From Mycobacterium europaeum (GTDB taxonomy: Bacteria; Actinomycetota; Actinomycetes; Mycobacteriales; Mycobacteriaceae), in contig NZ_LQOU01000020.1 in assembly GCF_002102155.1 (NCBI RefSeq), positions 1 to 64,000 on the forward strand: a stretch of 64,000 nucleotides of DNA. The letters run 5' to 3'. Below are positions 27,814-37,523 of the stretch, one piece after another. The notes below the pieces were generated by a model. The model was not told the DNA's origin and made no database searches. It worked only from the letters and a program-made list of their open reading frames with translations. The first letter of the stretch is position 1, and each line of letters begins with the position of its first letter. The position numbers and the translations under genes are program-made.

Positions 27814-30177
27814 TTACGTTTTGCTGCTCGCTCCGGATTCGTCGGAGTCGGCGGCGTTCGCGGGGTCCTCGATCACGCAATACACCGGATCGACCATCGA
27901 GATGGGCCGGTTACCGGTCTGGCGGGCTTTCCCGGTGAGACGCAATAGCTGGCCGGGCTGAATGTCGGCGCCCCCATGGCCGGGGCGGAAAGTCACCGTC
28001 ATTTCCCCGCTGTTGTCCCCGATGACGACCTGCCGAAGGGTCCGGCCGCGGTCGGCGACGTCTTCGACCTGGTTGACCCGCCCTTCGACGGTGGCCCGCT
28101 GCCCCGAGATCAGCCCGGCCACCAGGATCACCGATGCCGGCCGGGCGGGGTGCTCGTAGGAGTCCACCTTGTCGTCCTCCGCCTTGGACACCCAGGCCTC
28201 GAGCTTGTCGATCTCCTGAGCGATCCGCTGCTCGAAGGTGTCCGGGTAGGCCTCCCTGATCCGCGACTCCACGTCATAGGGCACGATCGTCGCCGCCGCA
28301 TCCGGGACCAGGCTCACCGCGCGGGCGATCCTGTCGGCGGTCCGGTCGTGCAGCAGCCGGCCCAGCAGCGGCGCGAACGTGCGGCGCGGCAGCAGCACCG
28401 TCACGTTGGTGTCCGGCTGTTCGTCGCGCGCCTTGGCGACCAGCAGCTGCGCGGCCCGGCTGACGCGCCGGTCCGGGCAGTCCACCACCCGCAGCGGAGT
28501 CTCCAGCCCGAAGTGGTCCCAGCGCTTGCGCAGTTGGGCGGCGTGGGCCGGGTCGACCATGAAGTGCACCGCGGTCAGCTCGTCGGCCCGCAATCCCCTG
28601 CCGTACCGCAACGCCTCGATCACCGCCAGATCGACCGAGTCGACGAGGACGAACACCCGGTGCCGCGCGTACTTCACCATCTCCGGACGGTCGGTGCGGA
28701 ACATCTCGAGAATGGCGGCCTCCGCGCGGTATTCGCGGTTGAGCCGCATCAGCATGAACACCAGCAGCGGGAAGACGACGACCACCAGCCACGCGCCCTC
28801 GGTGAATTTCGCCACCGCGAAGATGCCCACCACGATCGTCGACAGGACCGCCGCGGACAGGTTGATCGCCAGGCGGCGCCGCCATCCCGGTTCGCGGTGC
28901 GTCAGATGGTGCTTGGTCATCCCGTAGCCGGCCATCGAGAAGCCCGTGAACACGCCGATCGCATAGAAGGGCACCAGCGCGTTCACCGAGCCGCCGGTCA
29001 CCACCAGCAACAGCACCGACAGCGCCGTCAGGGTGATGATCCCGTTCGAGAAGACCAGCCGGTGACCGCGTTTGGTGAGCTGGCGCGGCAGGAAGCGGTC
29101 CTCGGCAACGAAACTGGCCAGCGCCGGGAACCCGTTGAAACTGGTGTTCGCACCGGTGAACAGGATCGCGGCGGTCGAAGCCTGAACCAGGATGTAGAAG
29201 ACGTCGCCCATGATGCCGTTGCCGAAGACAGCGCGGCCGATCTGCGACAGCACCGACGGGTACTCGGTGAGATACGGCGTGGCGTGCGTGACGTGAGCCA
29301 GGTAGGCGACACCGGCCAGCAGCAGCCCGAGGATGACGGCCATGGCGGTGAGGACGCGGCGCGCATTGCGGCCCTGGGGCTTTCGGAAGTAGTCGACCGT
29401 GTTGGAGATGGCCTCGACACCCGTCAGCGACGAACCGCCGTTGGCGAACGCGCGCAGCAACACCAGAATCGTGGCGCCCAGCACCAACCCGTTGCCCTGG
29501 TGGACCGGCACGGTCCCGGCCATCCGGGCGGGATCGTAGATCGGTAGGTTCCCGGCGGCCGCGCGAATCACGCCGACCACGATGGTCAGGCCGACCATGG
29601 CGATGAAGGAGTAGGTCGCCACCGCGAACGGCAGGCCCGCCTCCTTCAACCCGCGCAGGTTCGCGTAGCAGATGACGAGCACCACACCGACGGTGAGTTC
29701 GAGGCTGTAGGGCCCCAGCGCGGGGATCGCCGACACCACCGCGACCGTCCCGGCCGCCGATTGGACCGCGACGGTGACCACGTAGTCGATCAGCAGCGCC
29801 GCGGCGGCGATCTGCGCCACCCGGGGTCCGAAGTTGTCGCGCGCGACGATGTAGGAGCCGCCCGCGCGGGTGTAGGCCATCACCACCTGCCGGTACGAGG
29901 CGGCCACCAGCACCAGGATGACCAGGATGACCCCGGTGATGGGAAGCAGCAGCAGGAACGCGGCCAGCCCGGCGTGCGGCAACAGCTCGATCAGGATCTG
30001 CTCCGGACCGTAGGCGACCGACGACACCGCGTCCGGCGAAAGCGCGCCCAGGGCAACCGGGTTCGACAACTTCTCGGAAGCGATGTCCTCGGTGATCAGG
30101 GGCTTGCCCAAAAACACGCGCTTGACGATGTCCCCGACCGAAAGGGGGATGCGCAGCTTGCCGGCCGAAGTCGTCAC
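27814..30177 (-). CDS. APC-family permease with cytosolic C-terminal region ending in an OB-fold
   Basis: About 12 hydrophobic helices fill the first 450 residues, with APC-superfamily features such as SPDAVSSVAYGPEQ and YTRAGGSYIVARDNFG close to KimA-like potassium and amino acid permeases. A long cytosolic part follows. Its last ~75 residues (VEGRVNQVEDVADRGRTLRQ onward, with VVIGDNSGEMTVTF) look like an OB-fold of the RecG/nucleic-acid-binding type. In M. tuberculosis a related permease (Rv2690c) and a separate OB-fold protein (Rv2694c) lie near each other, so this looks like a fusion. The GTG at 30177 is chosen for its AAGGA site; the ATG at 30228 is an alternative. The substrate is not evident. 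Confidence 0.72.
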   Translation of the reverse strand: MTTSAGKLRIPLSVGDIVKRVFLGKPLITEDIASEKLSNPVALGALSPDAVSSVAYGPEQILIELLPHAGLAAFLLLLPITGVILVILVLVAASYRQVVMAYTRAGGSYIVARDNFGPRVAQIAAAALLIDYVVTVAVQSAAGTVAVVSAIPALGPYSLELTVGVVLVICYANLRGLKEAGLPFAVATYSFIAMVGLTIVVGVIRAAAGNLPIYDPARMAGTVPVHQGNGLVLGATILVLLRAFANGGSSLTGVEAISNTVDYFRKPQGRNARRVLTAMAVILGLLLAGVAYLAHVTHATPYLTEYPSVLSQIGRAVFGNGIMGDVFYILVQASTAAILFTGANTSFNGFPALASFVAEDRFLPRQLTKRGHRLVFSNGIITLTALSVLLLVVTGGSVNALVPFYAIGVFTGFSMAGYGMTKHHLTHREPGWRRRLAINLSAAVLSTIVVGIFAVAKFTEGAWLVVVVFPLLVFMLMRLNREYRAEAAILEMFRTDRPEMVKYARHRVFVLVDSVDLAVIEALRYGRGLRADELTAVHFMVDPAHAAQLRKRWDHFGLETPLRVVDCPDRRVSRAAQLLVAKARDEQPDTNVTVLLPRRTFAPLLGRLLHDRTADRIARAVSLVPDAAATIVPYDVESRIREAYPDTFEQRIAQEIDKLEAWVSKAEDDKVDSYEHPARPASVILVAGLISGQRATVEGRVNQVEDVADRGRTLRQVVIGDNSGEMTVTFRPGHGGADIQPGQLLRLTGKARQTGNRPISMVDPVYCVIEDPANAADSDESGASSKT

Positions 30178-30265
30178 GACCACCGTCCTTAACCTGAGCG
30201 GGCGAAACACCTCCGCTGCATTGTGCACGTTCGCGGCCGCCGCGGCGGCAACCGGTGGGGGCCGG

Positions 30266-31378
30266 CTAGGCGAGCCGCTGCACAGCGGCGGCGATCCGCT
30301 CGTCGGTGGCGGTCAACGCCACCCGCACGTGCTGCGCCCCGCGCGGGCCGTAGAAGTGACCGGGCGCCACCAGGATGCCGCGGTCGGCCAGCCACGCGAC
30401 GCTGTCCCCACAGGGCTCGCCGCGGGTGGCCCACAGATACAGGCCGGCTTCCGAGTGGTCCACGGTGAATCCGGCCGAGCGCAGCGCCGGCAGCAGGGCC
30501 GCCCGCCGCCGCTCGTACCGCTCCCGCTGCGCCCGCTCGTGGGCGTCGTCGTCCAGCGCGGCGACCATCGCCGCCTGCACCGGCGTCGGCACCATCATCC
30601 CGGCGTGTTTGCGCACCGCCAGCAGCTCGCCCACCAGCTCGTGGTCGCCCGCCACGAATCCGGCCCGGTAACCGGCCAACGACGAGCTCTTCGACAGCGA
30701 GTGGATCGCGAGCAGACCGGTGTGGTCACCGTCGCAGACCGAGGGATGCAGGATCGACAGCGGTTGGGCCTCCCAGCCCAGGCCCAGGTAGCACTCGTCG
30801 GAGGCCACCACGCTGCCCCGGTCACGCGCCCAGCCGACGACTTTGCGCAGGTGGTCGACGCCCAGCACCCGCCCGGTCGGGTTGCTCGGGGAGTTCAGGT
30901 AGATCAGCGCCGGCGATCGCGGGCCCACCTGCGTCAGCGAATCCGCGCGCAGCACCGGCGCGCCGGCCAGCCGGGCCCCGACGTCGTAGGTGGGATACGC
31001 CAGCTCGGGCACCACGATCAGGTCGGCGGGCCCCAACCCCAGCAGGGTCGGCAGCCAGGCGATGAGCTCCTTGCTGCCGATCACCGGCAGCACGCCGGCA
31101 TCGCTCAGCCCGGTGATGCCGAAGCGGCGGGCCAGCGCGGCCACCATCGATTCGCGCAGGCGTGGGGTGCCGGCGGTGGCCGGATACCCGGACGCGGACC
31201 CGGCGGCGGCGAGCGCGTCGGAGATCACCGGGGCGACCGGGTCCACCGGGGTGCCGACCGACAGGTCGACGATGCCGTCGGGATGGGCGCCGGCCCGCGC
31301 CTTCGCGTCGGCCAGGGTGTCCCAGGGGAACTCGGGCAGGGACGCCGAGACTCGCCCGCGTGGGGCGCGCGGCCTCAC
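30266..31378 (-). CDS. dapC: N-succinyldiaminopimelate aminotransferase
   Basis: This PLP enzyme makes N-succinyl-LL-diaminopimelate in the lysine and peptidoglycan pathway. It is a fold-type I aminotransferase with YLNSPSNPTGRVL, VASDECYLGL and the Schiff-base lysine in IHSLSKSSSLAGYRAGF. Sequence and position match Rv1178. The start is uncertain: the conserved N-terminus ASLPEFPWDTL lacks an adjacent start codon, and the nearest in-frame one is the GTG at 31378, 27 nt after the fdxC stop, giving 370 residues. It lies in a leftward run fdxC-dapC-permease. Confidence 0.92.
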   Translation of the reverse strand: MRPRAPRGRVSASLPEFPWDTLADAKARAGAHPDGIVDLSVGTPVDPVAPVISDALAAAGSASGYPATAGTPRLRESMVAALARRFGITGLSDAGVLPVIGSKELIAWLPTLLGLGPADLIVVPELAYPTYDVGARLAGAPVLRADSLTQVGPRSPALIYLNSPSNPTGRVLGVDHLRKVVGWARDRGSVVASDECYLGLGWEAQPLSILHPSVCDGDHTGLLAIHSLSKSSSLAGYRAGFVAGDHELVGELLAVRKHAGMMVPTPVQAAMVAALDDDAHERAQRERYERRRAALLPALRSAGFTVDHSEAGLYLWATRGEPCGDSVAWLADRGILVAPGHFYGPRGAQHVRVALTATDERIAAAVQRLA

Positions 31379-31404
31379 CCCGGGCTCATGCAGCCCCGGC
31401 CCGA

Positions 31405-31731
31405 TCAGTCGCCCTCGCCCTGCGGCGGCAGGTCCTTGACTGCCTGCGGGTCGTTCTCGGTCATGCCGACCTTGGCCGCCCCGCCCGGCGATCCCAGCTC
31501 GGTGAAGAAGTCGGCGTTGATCTGCGTGTACTGGCTCCACTGCTCGGGCACGTCGTCTTCGTAGTAGATCGCTTCGACGGGACAGACGGGCTCACACGCC
31601 CCGCAGTCGACGCACTCGTCGGGGTGGATGTACAGCATCCGCGCGCCCTCGTAGATGCAATCGACCGGGCACTCCTCGATACACGCCTTGTCTTTGATGT
31701 CGACACAGGGCTCGGCGATCGTGTAGGTCAC
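31405..31731 (-). CDS. fdxC: Seven-iron ferredoxin FdxC
   Basis: This small electron carrier of 108 residues has two iron-sulfur motifs. CVDIKDKACIEECP includes the 3Fe-4S type cluster ligands, and CVDCGACEPVCP binds a 4Fe-4S cluster. The protein closely matches Rv1177 as remembered. The GTG start (VTYTIAEPCVD) is chosen because GGAGGAG lies 6 nt upstream; the frame opens five codons earlier at an ATG that would overlap this site. It is first in the fdxC-dapC-permease run. Confidence 0.95.
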   Translation of the reverse strand: MTYTIAEPCVDIKDKACIEECPVDCIYEGARMLYIHPDECVDCGACEPVCPVEAIYYEDDVPEQWSQYTQINADFFTELGSPGGAAKVGMTENDPQAVKDLPPQGEGD

Positions 31732-32104
31732 AGACGTCTCCTCCATGTACTGCTTTTAGTGTGGGCTGCTTTTCGGCTCGCGCCCGGTGCCTCCGGCCGC
31801 TTCAGGCAGAGCTTTCGGTTACTGATACTAGACGTTGCACATACACGTCAACCACTTGGCACGCCCGTTGATTCGACGATTCGAGACTGCCGGTCTCGGG
31901 CGCCGCGGCGGGGGGCCGTTTCGCCGACGGCGAACGGCCTCGGCGGCCCGGTGACCTGCAAAAAGTCGCACTCCGGCGAGTCCCGCCGATAGTCATTTGG
32001 ATGGAAGCATCTTCGAGGTGCCTGGTAACCTCGACGTCAGGCGGCAGCCGCTGGCAAATGTCGTCGCCTATAGCGGGTGCATTAATCGGGGAAGGTGTAC
32101 ACAC
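31732..32104. other. Divergent promoter region between fdxC and the TB8.4 gene
   Basis: These 373 bases hold no gene that I can support. In M. tuberculosis two genes (fadH and Rv1176c) lie between these neighbours, so the region is contracted here. The only clear signal is a promoter-like pair for fdxC at 31825-31851. A TATAGC sequence at about 32068 could serve as the -10 box for the rightward TB8.4 gene, which has GGGGAAGG upstream of its ATG. Confidence 0.45.
31825..31851 (-). promoter_or_regulatory. Putative fdxC promoter
   Basis: On the minus strand TTGACG is followed by a 15-base spacer and TAGTAT. Both match sigma-A-type boxes. The spacer is shorter than the usual 17 bases and the site lies about 95 bases before the GTG start. 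Confidence 0.35.
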
Positions 32105-32437
32105 ATGAGGCTGTCGTTGACGAAATTGACCGTCGCCGTCGGTAGTGCGGCGGTCGCGTTGACCGCCGGCGCGGGGATCGCTTCGGCGGATCCGGCGGAC
32201 GCGATCATCAACACCACGTGCAACTACGGGCAGGTGATCGCGGCGCTCAACGCCACCGATCCGGCGGCCGCGGCGCAGTTGAACAGCTCGCCGATGGCGC
32301 AGTCCTACATCCGCAGCTTCCTGGCCTCGCCGCCGCCGAAGCGTCAGCAGATGGCCCAGCAGATCCAGGCGATGCCGTCGGCGATGAAGTACTACGACGA
32401 CATCAACCAGGTCGCGGTCACCTGTAACAACTTCTGA
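32105..32437 (+). CDS. TB8.4-like secreted antigen, hemophore-related family
   Basis: This 110-residue secreted protein matches Rv1174c (TB8.4), a low-molecular-weight T-cell antigen, in length and sequence. A signal peptide covers roughly residues 1-28 with likely cleavage after GIASA, giving a mature N-terminus DPADAI. Two cysteines, in NTTCNYGQ and AVTCNNF, probably form a disulfide. The fold group includes mycobacterial hemophore-related proteins, but haem binding is not shown for this one. The ATG is chosen because GGGGAAGG precedes it and it begins the signal peptide; an ATG 36 codons upstream gives no plausible N-terminus. Convergent with fbiC. Confidence 0.93.
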   Translation: MRLSLTKLTVAVGSAAVALTAGAGIASADPADAIINTTCNYGQVIAALNATDPAAAAQLNSSPMAQSYIRSFLASPPPKRQQMAQQIQAMPSAMKYYDDINQVAVTCNNF

Positions 32438-32467
32438 GTCGACGCGGTCGTTCAGTAACCGCTGAGC

Positions 32468-32485
32468 AGGCCGCGCACGCGGCCT
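32468..32485. terminator. Hairpin between convergent TB8.4 and fbiC genes
   Basis: AGGCCGCG and CGCGGCCT form a perfect 8-bp inverted repeat with a 2-base centre, 30 bases after the TB8.4 stop codon. It lacks a U-tract and is a plausible weak terminator. Confidence 0.3.
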
Positions 32486-32634
32486 AGCGTCTCCGGTCCG
32501 ACGCGACTGCAAACCCGGGAGGGGTCCGCGGGCCTGCGCCCCCAGAGCAGCAGGCGGGCGGTTGCCACTGAAGGGAACCGGTCGCGGTCGATCCGTCGGT
32601 TCACGGCAGCGGGTATACCCGCCGCCTCTGGCCG

Positions 32635-35214
32635 CTAAGCCGCCCGCGGGGCGTACGTGGTGGTGCGCTGGCGCGCCGGGCGCCCGATCCCCTCGGCGAT
32701 CGCGGTCAGCTCCTCGACGGTCTTGGCCGACCCGTGCTCGGAACCGGCCATCCGCGAGATGGTCTCCTCCATCAGCGTGCCGCCCAGATCGTTGGCGCCG
32801 CCGTTGAGCATCACCTGGGTGCGCTCGACACCCAGCTTGACCCAGCTGGTCTGAATCTGGGATATGCGGCCGTGCAGCATGATTCGCGCCAACGCATGCA
32901 CGGCTCGGTTGTCGCGATGCGTCGGCCCGGGGCGGGCCGCGCCGGCCAGATACAACGGGGAACTCTGGTGCACGAACGGCAGCGGCACGAACTCGGTGAA
33001 CCCGCCGGTGCGGTCCTGGATCCCGCGCAGCACATTGAGGTGGCCGACCCAGTGCCGTGGGCTGTCCACGTGGCCGTACATCATCGTCGACGACGACCGC
33101 AGCCCCACCTCGTGCGCGGTGGTCACGATGTCGATCCATTCCGAGGTCGGCAGCTTGCCCTTGGTCAGCACCCAGCGCACGTCGTCGTCCAGGATCTCGG
33201 CGGCGGTGCCCGGGATCGTGTCCAGCCCGGCCTCGCGCAAGCTGATCAGCCACTCGCGCACGCTCAACCCGCTCTTGGTCACACCGTTGGCGATCTCCAT
33301 CGGCGAGAAGGCGTGCACGTGCATCGACGGCACCCGCGCCTTGACCGCGCGGACCAGGTCGGCGTAGCCGGTGACGGGCAACTCCGGGTCGATCCCGCCC
33401 TGCATGCACACCTCGGTGGCGCCTTCGACGTGCGCCTCCCAGGCGCGGTCGGCCACCTCTTCGGTCGACAACGAATATGCGTCGGCGTCGCCCTTGCGTT
33501 GCGCGAACGCGCAGAACCGGCACCCGGTGTAGCAGATGTTGGTGAAGTTGATGTTGCGGTTGACGACGAACGTCACATCGTCACCCACCGTGTCGCGACG
33601 CAGCGAATCCGCCAGCGCGGCAAGGGCTTCCAATGCGGGCCCGTCCGCGGTCGCCAGCGCCAGGTACTCGGCGTCGGTGCAGCCGGCGGGATCGCGTTCG
33701 GCGGCCCGCAGCGCGGCGAGCACGTCGGTGTCTAGGCGTTCTGGCGCTTTGGCGCCTTGGGCGGCCAGCTCGTGCACGTGCGCGCGGATCGATTCCCAGT
33801 CGCCGAAGGCGCTGTCCAGATCGCTGCGGGCTTCGGTGGCGCGGCCCTCGGTGTCGATCGCCGCGTTGAGGTCGACCCGCCCGGCGGACGCGACGTCGTC
33901 GGGCTCCTGCCAGGGCAGCCCCACCGGATTGACGTCGCGGGCCAGGCCGGTCGCCGGGTCGGCCAGCGCCAGCACGTGTCCGCGCACCCGCGGGTCGATC
34001 CATGCCGCCCCCGCCTGCACGTACCTGGGCTGGGCGGTGAGCCGTTGAACCAGTTCGTATCCGGCCTCTTCGGTGATGCCGGCCAGGTCGTCCAGCGCGG
34101 GCCACGGCCGCTCCGGGTTGACGTGATCGGGCGTCAGCGGCGAGACCCCGCCCCAGTCGTCCACCCCGGCGGCCACCAGCGCCAGGCACTCGTCACGCGA
34201 CACCAGGTTGGGGGGCACCTGAATGCGCATGCCGGGGCCGAGCACCAACCGCGCGACCGCCACGGTCGCGACGTAGTCGTCGATCCCCGCGTCGGGAATG
34301 TCGGCCATCGCGGTGTGCTGCTTGGCCCGGAAGTTCTGCACGATCACTTCTTGGACGTGCCCGAACTCTTTGTGCGACTTGCGGATCGCGTGCAGTGTCT
34401 CGGCCCGCTCGGTCAGCGTCTCGCCGATCCCGACCAGCAGGCCGGTGGTGAACGGAATGGACAACCGCCCCGCGTCGGTGAGCGTGCGCAGCCGCACCGC
34501 CGGATCTTTGTCCGGGCTGCCGTAGTGCGCAAGACCTTTCGTTTCGAACAGCCGCCGCGACGTCGTCTCGAGCATCATCCCCATCGACGGCGCCACCGGT
34601 TTCAGCCGGGCCATCTCCGACCAACTCATCACGCCGGGGTTCAGGTGCGGCAGCAGCCCGGTTTCTTCGAGCACGCGGATGGCCATGGCCCGCACGTAGG
34701 ACAGCGTGGAGTCGTATCCCCGTTCGCCGAGCCACTCCCCAGCCTCCGGCCACCGGTCCTCGGGCCGGTCGCCGAGTGTGAAAAGGGCTTCCTTGCAACC
34801 GAGTTCGGCTCCGCGGCGGGCAATGTCGAGGATCTCGTCCGGCTCGAGATACATTCCGGAGCCCTGCGCCCGCAACTTGCCCGGCACGGTGACGAAGGTG
34901 CAGTAATGACACGTGTCGCGGCACAAGTGGGTGACGGGGATGAACACCTTGCGCGAATAGGTGATCGGCAACCCGCCGCCGGGGCCGCGCCGGCCCGCCG
35001 ACGCCAGCCCGGCGTCGCGCACCCGCGCGGCGCTGACGCACAGATCGGCGAGGTCCTCACCCCGCGCGGTCATCGCGACCGCCGCCTCATCGACATTGAG
35101 CGCGACACCGTCTCGAGCGCGGCGCAACACCCGCCGAAGCGCCGAGGCGCTGGTCTTTGGGGGAACCACAGGATCAGGAAGAGCGGTAGGCTCCTCGCCC
35201 GGAGTCAGCGGCAC
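32635..35214 (-). CDS. fbiC: FO synthase FbiC (fused CofG/CofH), coenzyme F420 biosynthesis
   Basis: The enzyme makes the deazaflavin FO from a pyrimidine precursor and tyrosine. Two radical-SAM halves are visible: the N-terminal CofG-like half with CRDTCHYC and the C-terminal CofH-like half with CYTGCRFC. The 859-residue length, from the GTG at 35214 ([19 protein letters not shown]), is close to the 856 residues I remember for Rv1173. The frame is open 44 codons further up, with an ATG at 35259, so the exact start is uncertain. The Rv1155-like F420-binding protein at 54282-54725 is a possible user of the cofactor. Confidence 0.95.
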   Translation of the reverse strand: MPLTPGEEPTALPDPVVPPKTSASALRRVLRRARDGVALNVDEAAVAMTARGEDLADLCVSAARVRDAGLASAGRRGPGGGLPITYSRKVFIPVTHLCRDTCHYCTFVTVPGKLRAQGSGMYLEPDEILDIARRGAELGCKEALFTLGDRPEDRWPEAGEWLGERGYDSTLSYVRAMAIRVLEETGLLPHLNPGVMSWSEMARLKPVAPSMGMMLETTSRRLFETKGLAHYGSPDKDPAVRLRTLTDAGRLSIPFTTGLLVGIGETLTERAETLHAIRKSHKEFGHVQEVIVQNFRAKQHTAMADIPDAGIDDYVATVAVARLVLGPGMRIQVPPNLVSRDECLALVAAGVDDWGGVSPLTPDHVNPERPWPALDDLAGITEEAGYELVQRLTAQPRYVQAGAAWIDPRVRGHVLALADPATGLARDVNPVGLPWQEPDDVASAGRVDLNAAIDTEGRATEARSDLDSAFGDWESIRAHVHELAAQGAKAPERLDTDVLAALRAAERDPAGCTDAEYLALATADGPALEALAALADSLRRDTVGDDVTFVVNRNINFTNICYTGCRFCAFAQRKGDADAYSLSTEEVADRAWEAHVEGATEVCMQGGIDPELPVTGYADLVRAVKARVPSMHVHAFSPMEIANGVTKSGLSVREWLISLREAGLDTIPGTAAEILDDDVRWVLTKGKLPTSEWIDIVTTAHEVGLRSSSTMMYGHVDSPRHWVGHLNVLRGIQDRTGGFTEFVPLPFVHQSSPLYLAGAARPGPTHRDNRAVHALARIMLHGRISQIQTSWVKLGVERTQVMLNGGANDLGGTLMEETISRMAGSEHGSAKTVEELTAIAEGIGRPARQRTTTYAPRAA

Positions 35215-35370
35215 CTTCGTGTAACTTCCCCACGATCGAATTTCATCCGCGTGTCCCAACATGTGAAATTTTCTTCCGACCCGTCCGGGCCCCGTCTGCG
35301 CAACAGTCAACAGTAGCGGCAGGGCCACGCCGCCCGGCGGGGACATCCCGGCCCACGTACCGCACGGACG

Positions 35371-35859
35371 TCAGCGCCGGTGGCCGCGCCGCCACAACAC
35401 CCAGAACGGCGGCCCCACACCGAGCACGATCAGCAGCAGGGCCCCATAGGCCAGCACGCCCTGACCCCCCAGGATGACGTCGTCGCCCGGGCCGCCCATG
35501 CTGATCACCGCCACCGTGAACAGCCACGTCCACAACGGCAGCGCGGCCACCCGCGCCGACGTGGTCCACCGCCCGGCCGCCCACACCAGCGCGGCGTTCA
35601 CCAGGCCGGAAATCAGGCCGCTGATGGGAAACGGAACCGCACCGACGTAGGAAGGCAGCAGCATCGCCCCGGCCAGTGCGGAGAGGACCCCGTCGACGGC
35701 GAGCAGCGCCAAGACAACGAACCGGATCGCGGGGTCGGTCGCGCCGCCGTCTTCCAGCGACGCGGCGCGGGGCTCGGTTGCGGTCAGGTCGGAACGCTGT
35801 CGATGTTGGAGAGAATCGAGCCGATAACCCACTGCAGGCTGTCGAGCCGGTCCTGCCAA
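35371..35859 (-). CDS. Small integral membrane protein (Rv1171-like)
   Basis: The protein has four hydrophobic segments (starting at FVVLALLAVDGVLSAL, FPISGLISGLVNAALVW, LWTWLFTVAVISM and GVLAYGALLLIVLGVG) and an Arg-rich C-terminus. Position next to mshB matches Rv1171, a membrane protein of unknown function. The ATG at 35859 makes it overlap the 35-codon ORF by 76 bases. A non-ATG start near 35787, where the small ORF ends, is also possible and would leave about 138 residues. Overlap and order suggest co-transcription with mshB. Confidence 0.7.
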   Translation of the reverse strand: MAGPARQPAVGYRLDSLQHRQRSDLTATEPRAASLEDGGATDPAIRFVVLALLAVDGVLSALAGAMLLPSYVGAVPFPISGLISGLVNAALVWAAGRWTTSARVAALPLWTWLFTVAVISMGGPGDDVILGGQGVLAYGALLLIVLGVGPPFWVLWRRGHRR

Positions 35860-35891
35860 TGCTGCTGATTAGGGTCCAGGTCGGGGTCCAT
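35784..35891 (-). CDS. Putative 35-residue small protein between mshB and the membrane gene
   Basis: The ORF encodes MDPDLDPNQQHWQDRLDSLQ followed by a short hydrophobic tail ending NIDSVPT. It starts 34 nt after the mshB stop and has a strong GGAAGGA site 6 nt before its ATG, better than any site for the downstream membrane gene. Its stop overlaps the region where that gene may start, so it could act as a leader peptide coupling translation, or be a real small acidic protein. I do not recognise a family. Confidence 0.5.
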   Translation of the reverse strand: MDPDLDPNQQHWQDRLDSLQWVIGSILSNIDSVPT

Positions 35892-35925
35892 GCGAAATCC
35901 TTCCGTGGCTGCCTGATTGGCAAGC

Positions 35926-36828
35926 CTACCGCGCACCGGCCGCGCTGAAACCAAGCCCCGCAAGCAGATCTGTTTCCCAGCCGCGCTCGTCGCGCTCCCC
36001 CGCGGCGCCCGCGGCCAGCACGTAGTGTTCCTCCGCCAGGATCGGCAGCGCCACGTTGTTCGACAGGGCGCAGGCCCGGCCGGTGGGCCCGACGACCACC
36101 TGGGTGGCGTGCGCCGCGAGCGCCGCCCTCTTCGCCGCCCACGCCTCCGGCGCGGGTTCGACGACGGCGTCGATGTCGGCGTCGGCATACCCGAAGCCGA
36201 ACTCTTCCTCCGGCGCGATGTTCCACTCCGGCAGCAGATCCTCGGCGCTGAGGGCGTGCAGGCCCGCCATGAAGGCGCTCGTCGCGAACACCGACCAGTA
36301 GAACTTCGGCACGGTCCACGGCTCGCCGGGGAAGTCGCCGGAGCCGGCGGCCGCCACGGCGGCGGTGGTGACGGTGTGGGTATGGACGTGATCGGGGTGG
36401 CCGTAGCCGCCACCGGGGTCGTAGGTCACCACGACGTGCGGCCGTTGCTCGCGAATGACGGCCACCAGCGCGCCGACGGCCTCCCGCTCGTCGGCGTCGA
36501 TGAACCGCCCGCGCCGCCGCCCGGGCGTGCCCGCCATGCCCGAGTCCCGCCAGCGCCCCGCGCCGCCGAGGTAGTGGGGCGCACCGACGCCCAGCGCGCG
36601 CAGCGCCGCGGTGAGCTCGCCAATGCGGTAGCCGCCCAACTGATCCGCGCGATCGACGGCCAGTTCGGCCCAGCGATCGCCGATGACCTCGCCCTCCTCG
36701 CCCAGGGTGCACGTGACGACGCGTACGTCCGCTCCGCGGGCGGTGTAGTGGGCGATGGTGGCCCCGTTGCTGAGGCTCTCGTCGTCGGGGTGCGCGTGGA
36801 CGAACAGCAGCCGGGGAGTCTCAGGCAT
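35926..36828 (-). CDS. mshB: GlcNAc-Ins deacetylase MshB, mycothiol biosynthesis
   Basis: This zinc enzyme removes acetate from N-acetylglucosaminyl-inositol, the second committed step of mycothiol synthesis. It belongs to the LmbE/PIG-L family. The zinc ligands are visible as HAHPDDE (residues 11-17) and HPDHVHTH, and the family segment [12 protein letters not shown] is intact. The 300-residue length is normal, and it matches Rv1170 by sequence and position. A TAATGT box lies six bases before the ATG, predicting a leaderless mRNA. Confidence 0.95.
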   Translation of the reverse strand: MPETPRLLFVHAHPDDESLSNGATIAHYTARGADVRVVTCTLGEEGEVIGDRWAELAVDRADQLGGYRIGELTAALRALGVGAPHYLGGAGRWRDSGMAGTPGRRRGRFIDADEREAVGALVAVIREQRPHVVVTYDPGGGYGHPDHVHTHTVTTAAVAAAGSGDFPGEPWTVPKFYWSVFATSAFMAGLHALSAEDLLPEWNIAPEEEFGFGYADADIDAVVEPAPEAWAAKRAALAAHATQVVVGPTGRACALSNNVALPILAEEHYVLAAGAAGERDERGWETDLLAGLGFSAAGAR

Positions 36829-36834
36829 GGACGC

Positions 36835-36840
36835 ACATTA
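36835..36840 (-). promoter_or_regulatory. Putative -10 box (TAATGT) for leaderless mshB mRNA
   Basis: TAATGT on the minus strand ends six bases before the mshB ATG. No ribosome-binding site precedes the ATG. Only about 80 bases separate mshB from the divergent TetR gene, so both promoters share this space. Confidence 0.5.
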
Positions 36841-36896
36841 CCCCGCAGTGCCGGCCGGCCGGCGGTCTCGTCGCAGCCGATAGGAACGCATACGGC

Positions 36897-36902
36897 TACT
36901 AT
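36897..36902 (+). promoter_or_regulatory. Putative -10 box (TACTAT) for the TetR gene
   Basis: TACTAT is followed by CGAGGG and the ATG at 36909, the spacing expected for a leaderless or nearly leaderless transcript. Confidence 0.5.
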
Positions 36903-36908
36903 CGAGGG

Positions 36909-37523
36909 ATGCCGCAGCTCACCCAGACCGCCCCGGCCGGCGGCCGGAGCCGCCGACGGGGCGAGGTCCTCGAACGGGCGCTCTACGAGGCCACCCTGGC
37001 CGAATTGGCCGAGGTCGGCTACGGCGGGCTGACGATGGAGGGGATCGCGGCGCGCGCCCAGACCGGCAAGGCGGCCCTGTACCGGCGCTGGACCACCAAG
37101 TGCGAGCTGGTGCACGCCGCGCTGGCCCACACCCTGCCACCCCTGCCCGAGGCCCGCGCCGGTCGTTCGGCCCGGGAAAATCTGCTGTCGGTGTTCACCG
37201 CCCACCGCGACGTGTGCGCCGGCAAGACGGCGTTCCCCGGTATGGCCACCGTGAACCAGCTCCTGCACGAGCCGGAGATGCGCGCCATCTTCGCCGACGC
37301 CGTGGTGGCACCCCGCCTGCGGATCGTCGAATCGATCCTGCAGGCCGCCGTCGCCGAAGGTGACCTCGATCCGGAGATGCTCACCCCGCTGACCGCGCGC
37401 ATCGGCCCGGCGCTGATCAATCAGCACTTCCTGCTGACCGGGTCGCCGCCGAACCGCCGCGAGCTGGCGCTCATCGTCGACGCCGTGATACCGCCGCGAG
37501 GGGCGCGGGAGACCTGCGACTAG
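36909..37523 (+). CDS. TetR-family transcriptional regulator
   Basis: The 204-residue protein has the TetR N-terminal helix-turn-helix at about 20-65 (LAEVGYGGLTMEGIAARAQ, then GKAALYRRWTTKCELV). The C-terminal ligand-binding region is of the TetR_C type. It corresponds in position to Rv1167c and is divergent from mshB. Neighbouring PPE17 and PE11 genes of M. tuberculosis are absent. The regulated genes and ligand are not known; autoregulation in the short mshB-TetR gap is possible. Convergent with lpqW. Confidence 0.92.
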   Translation: MPQLTQTAPAGGRSRRRGEVLERALYEATLAELAEVGYGGLTMEGIAARAQTGKAALYRRWTTKCELVHAALAHTLPPLPEARAGRSARENLLSVFTAHRDVCAGKTAFPGMATVNQLLHEPEMRAIFADAVVAPRLRIVESILQAAVAEGDLDPEMLTPLTARIGPALINQHFLLTGSPPNRRELALIVDAVIPPRGARETCD

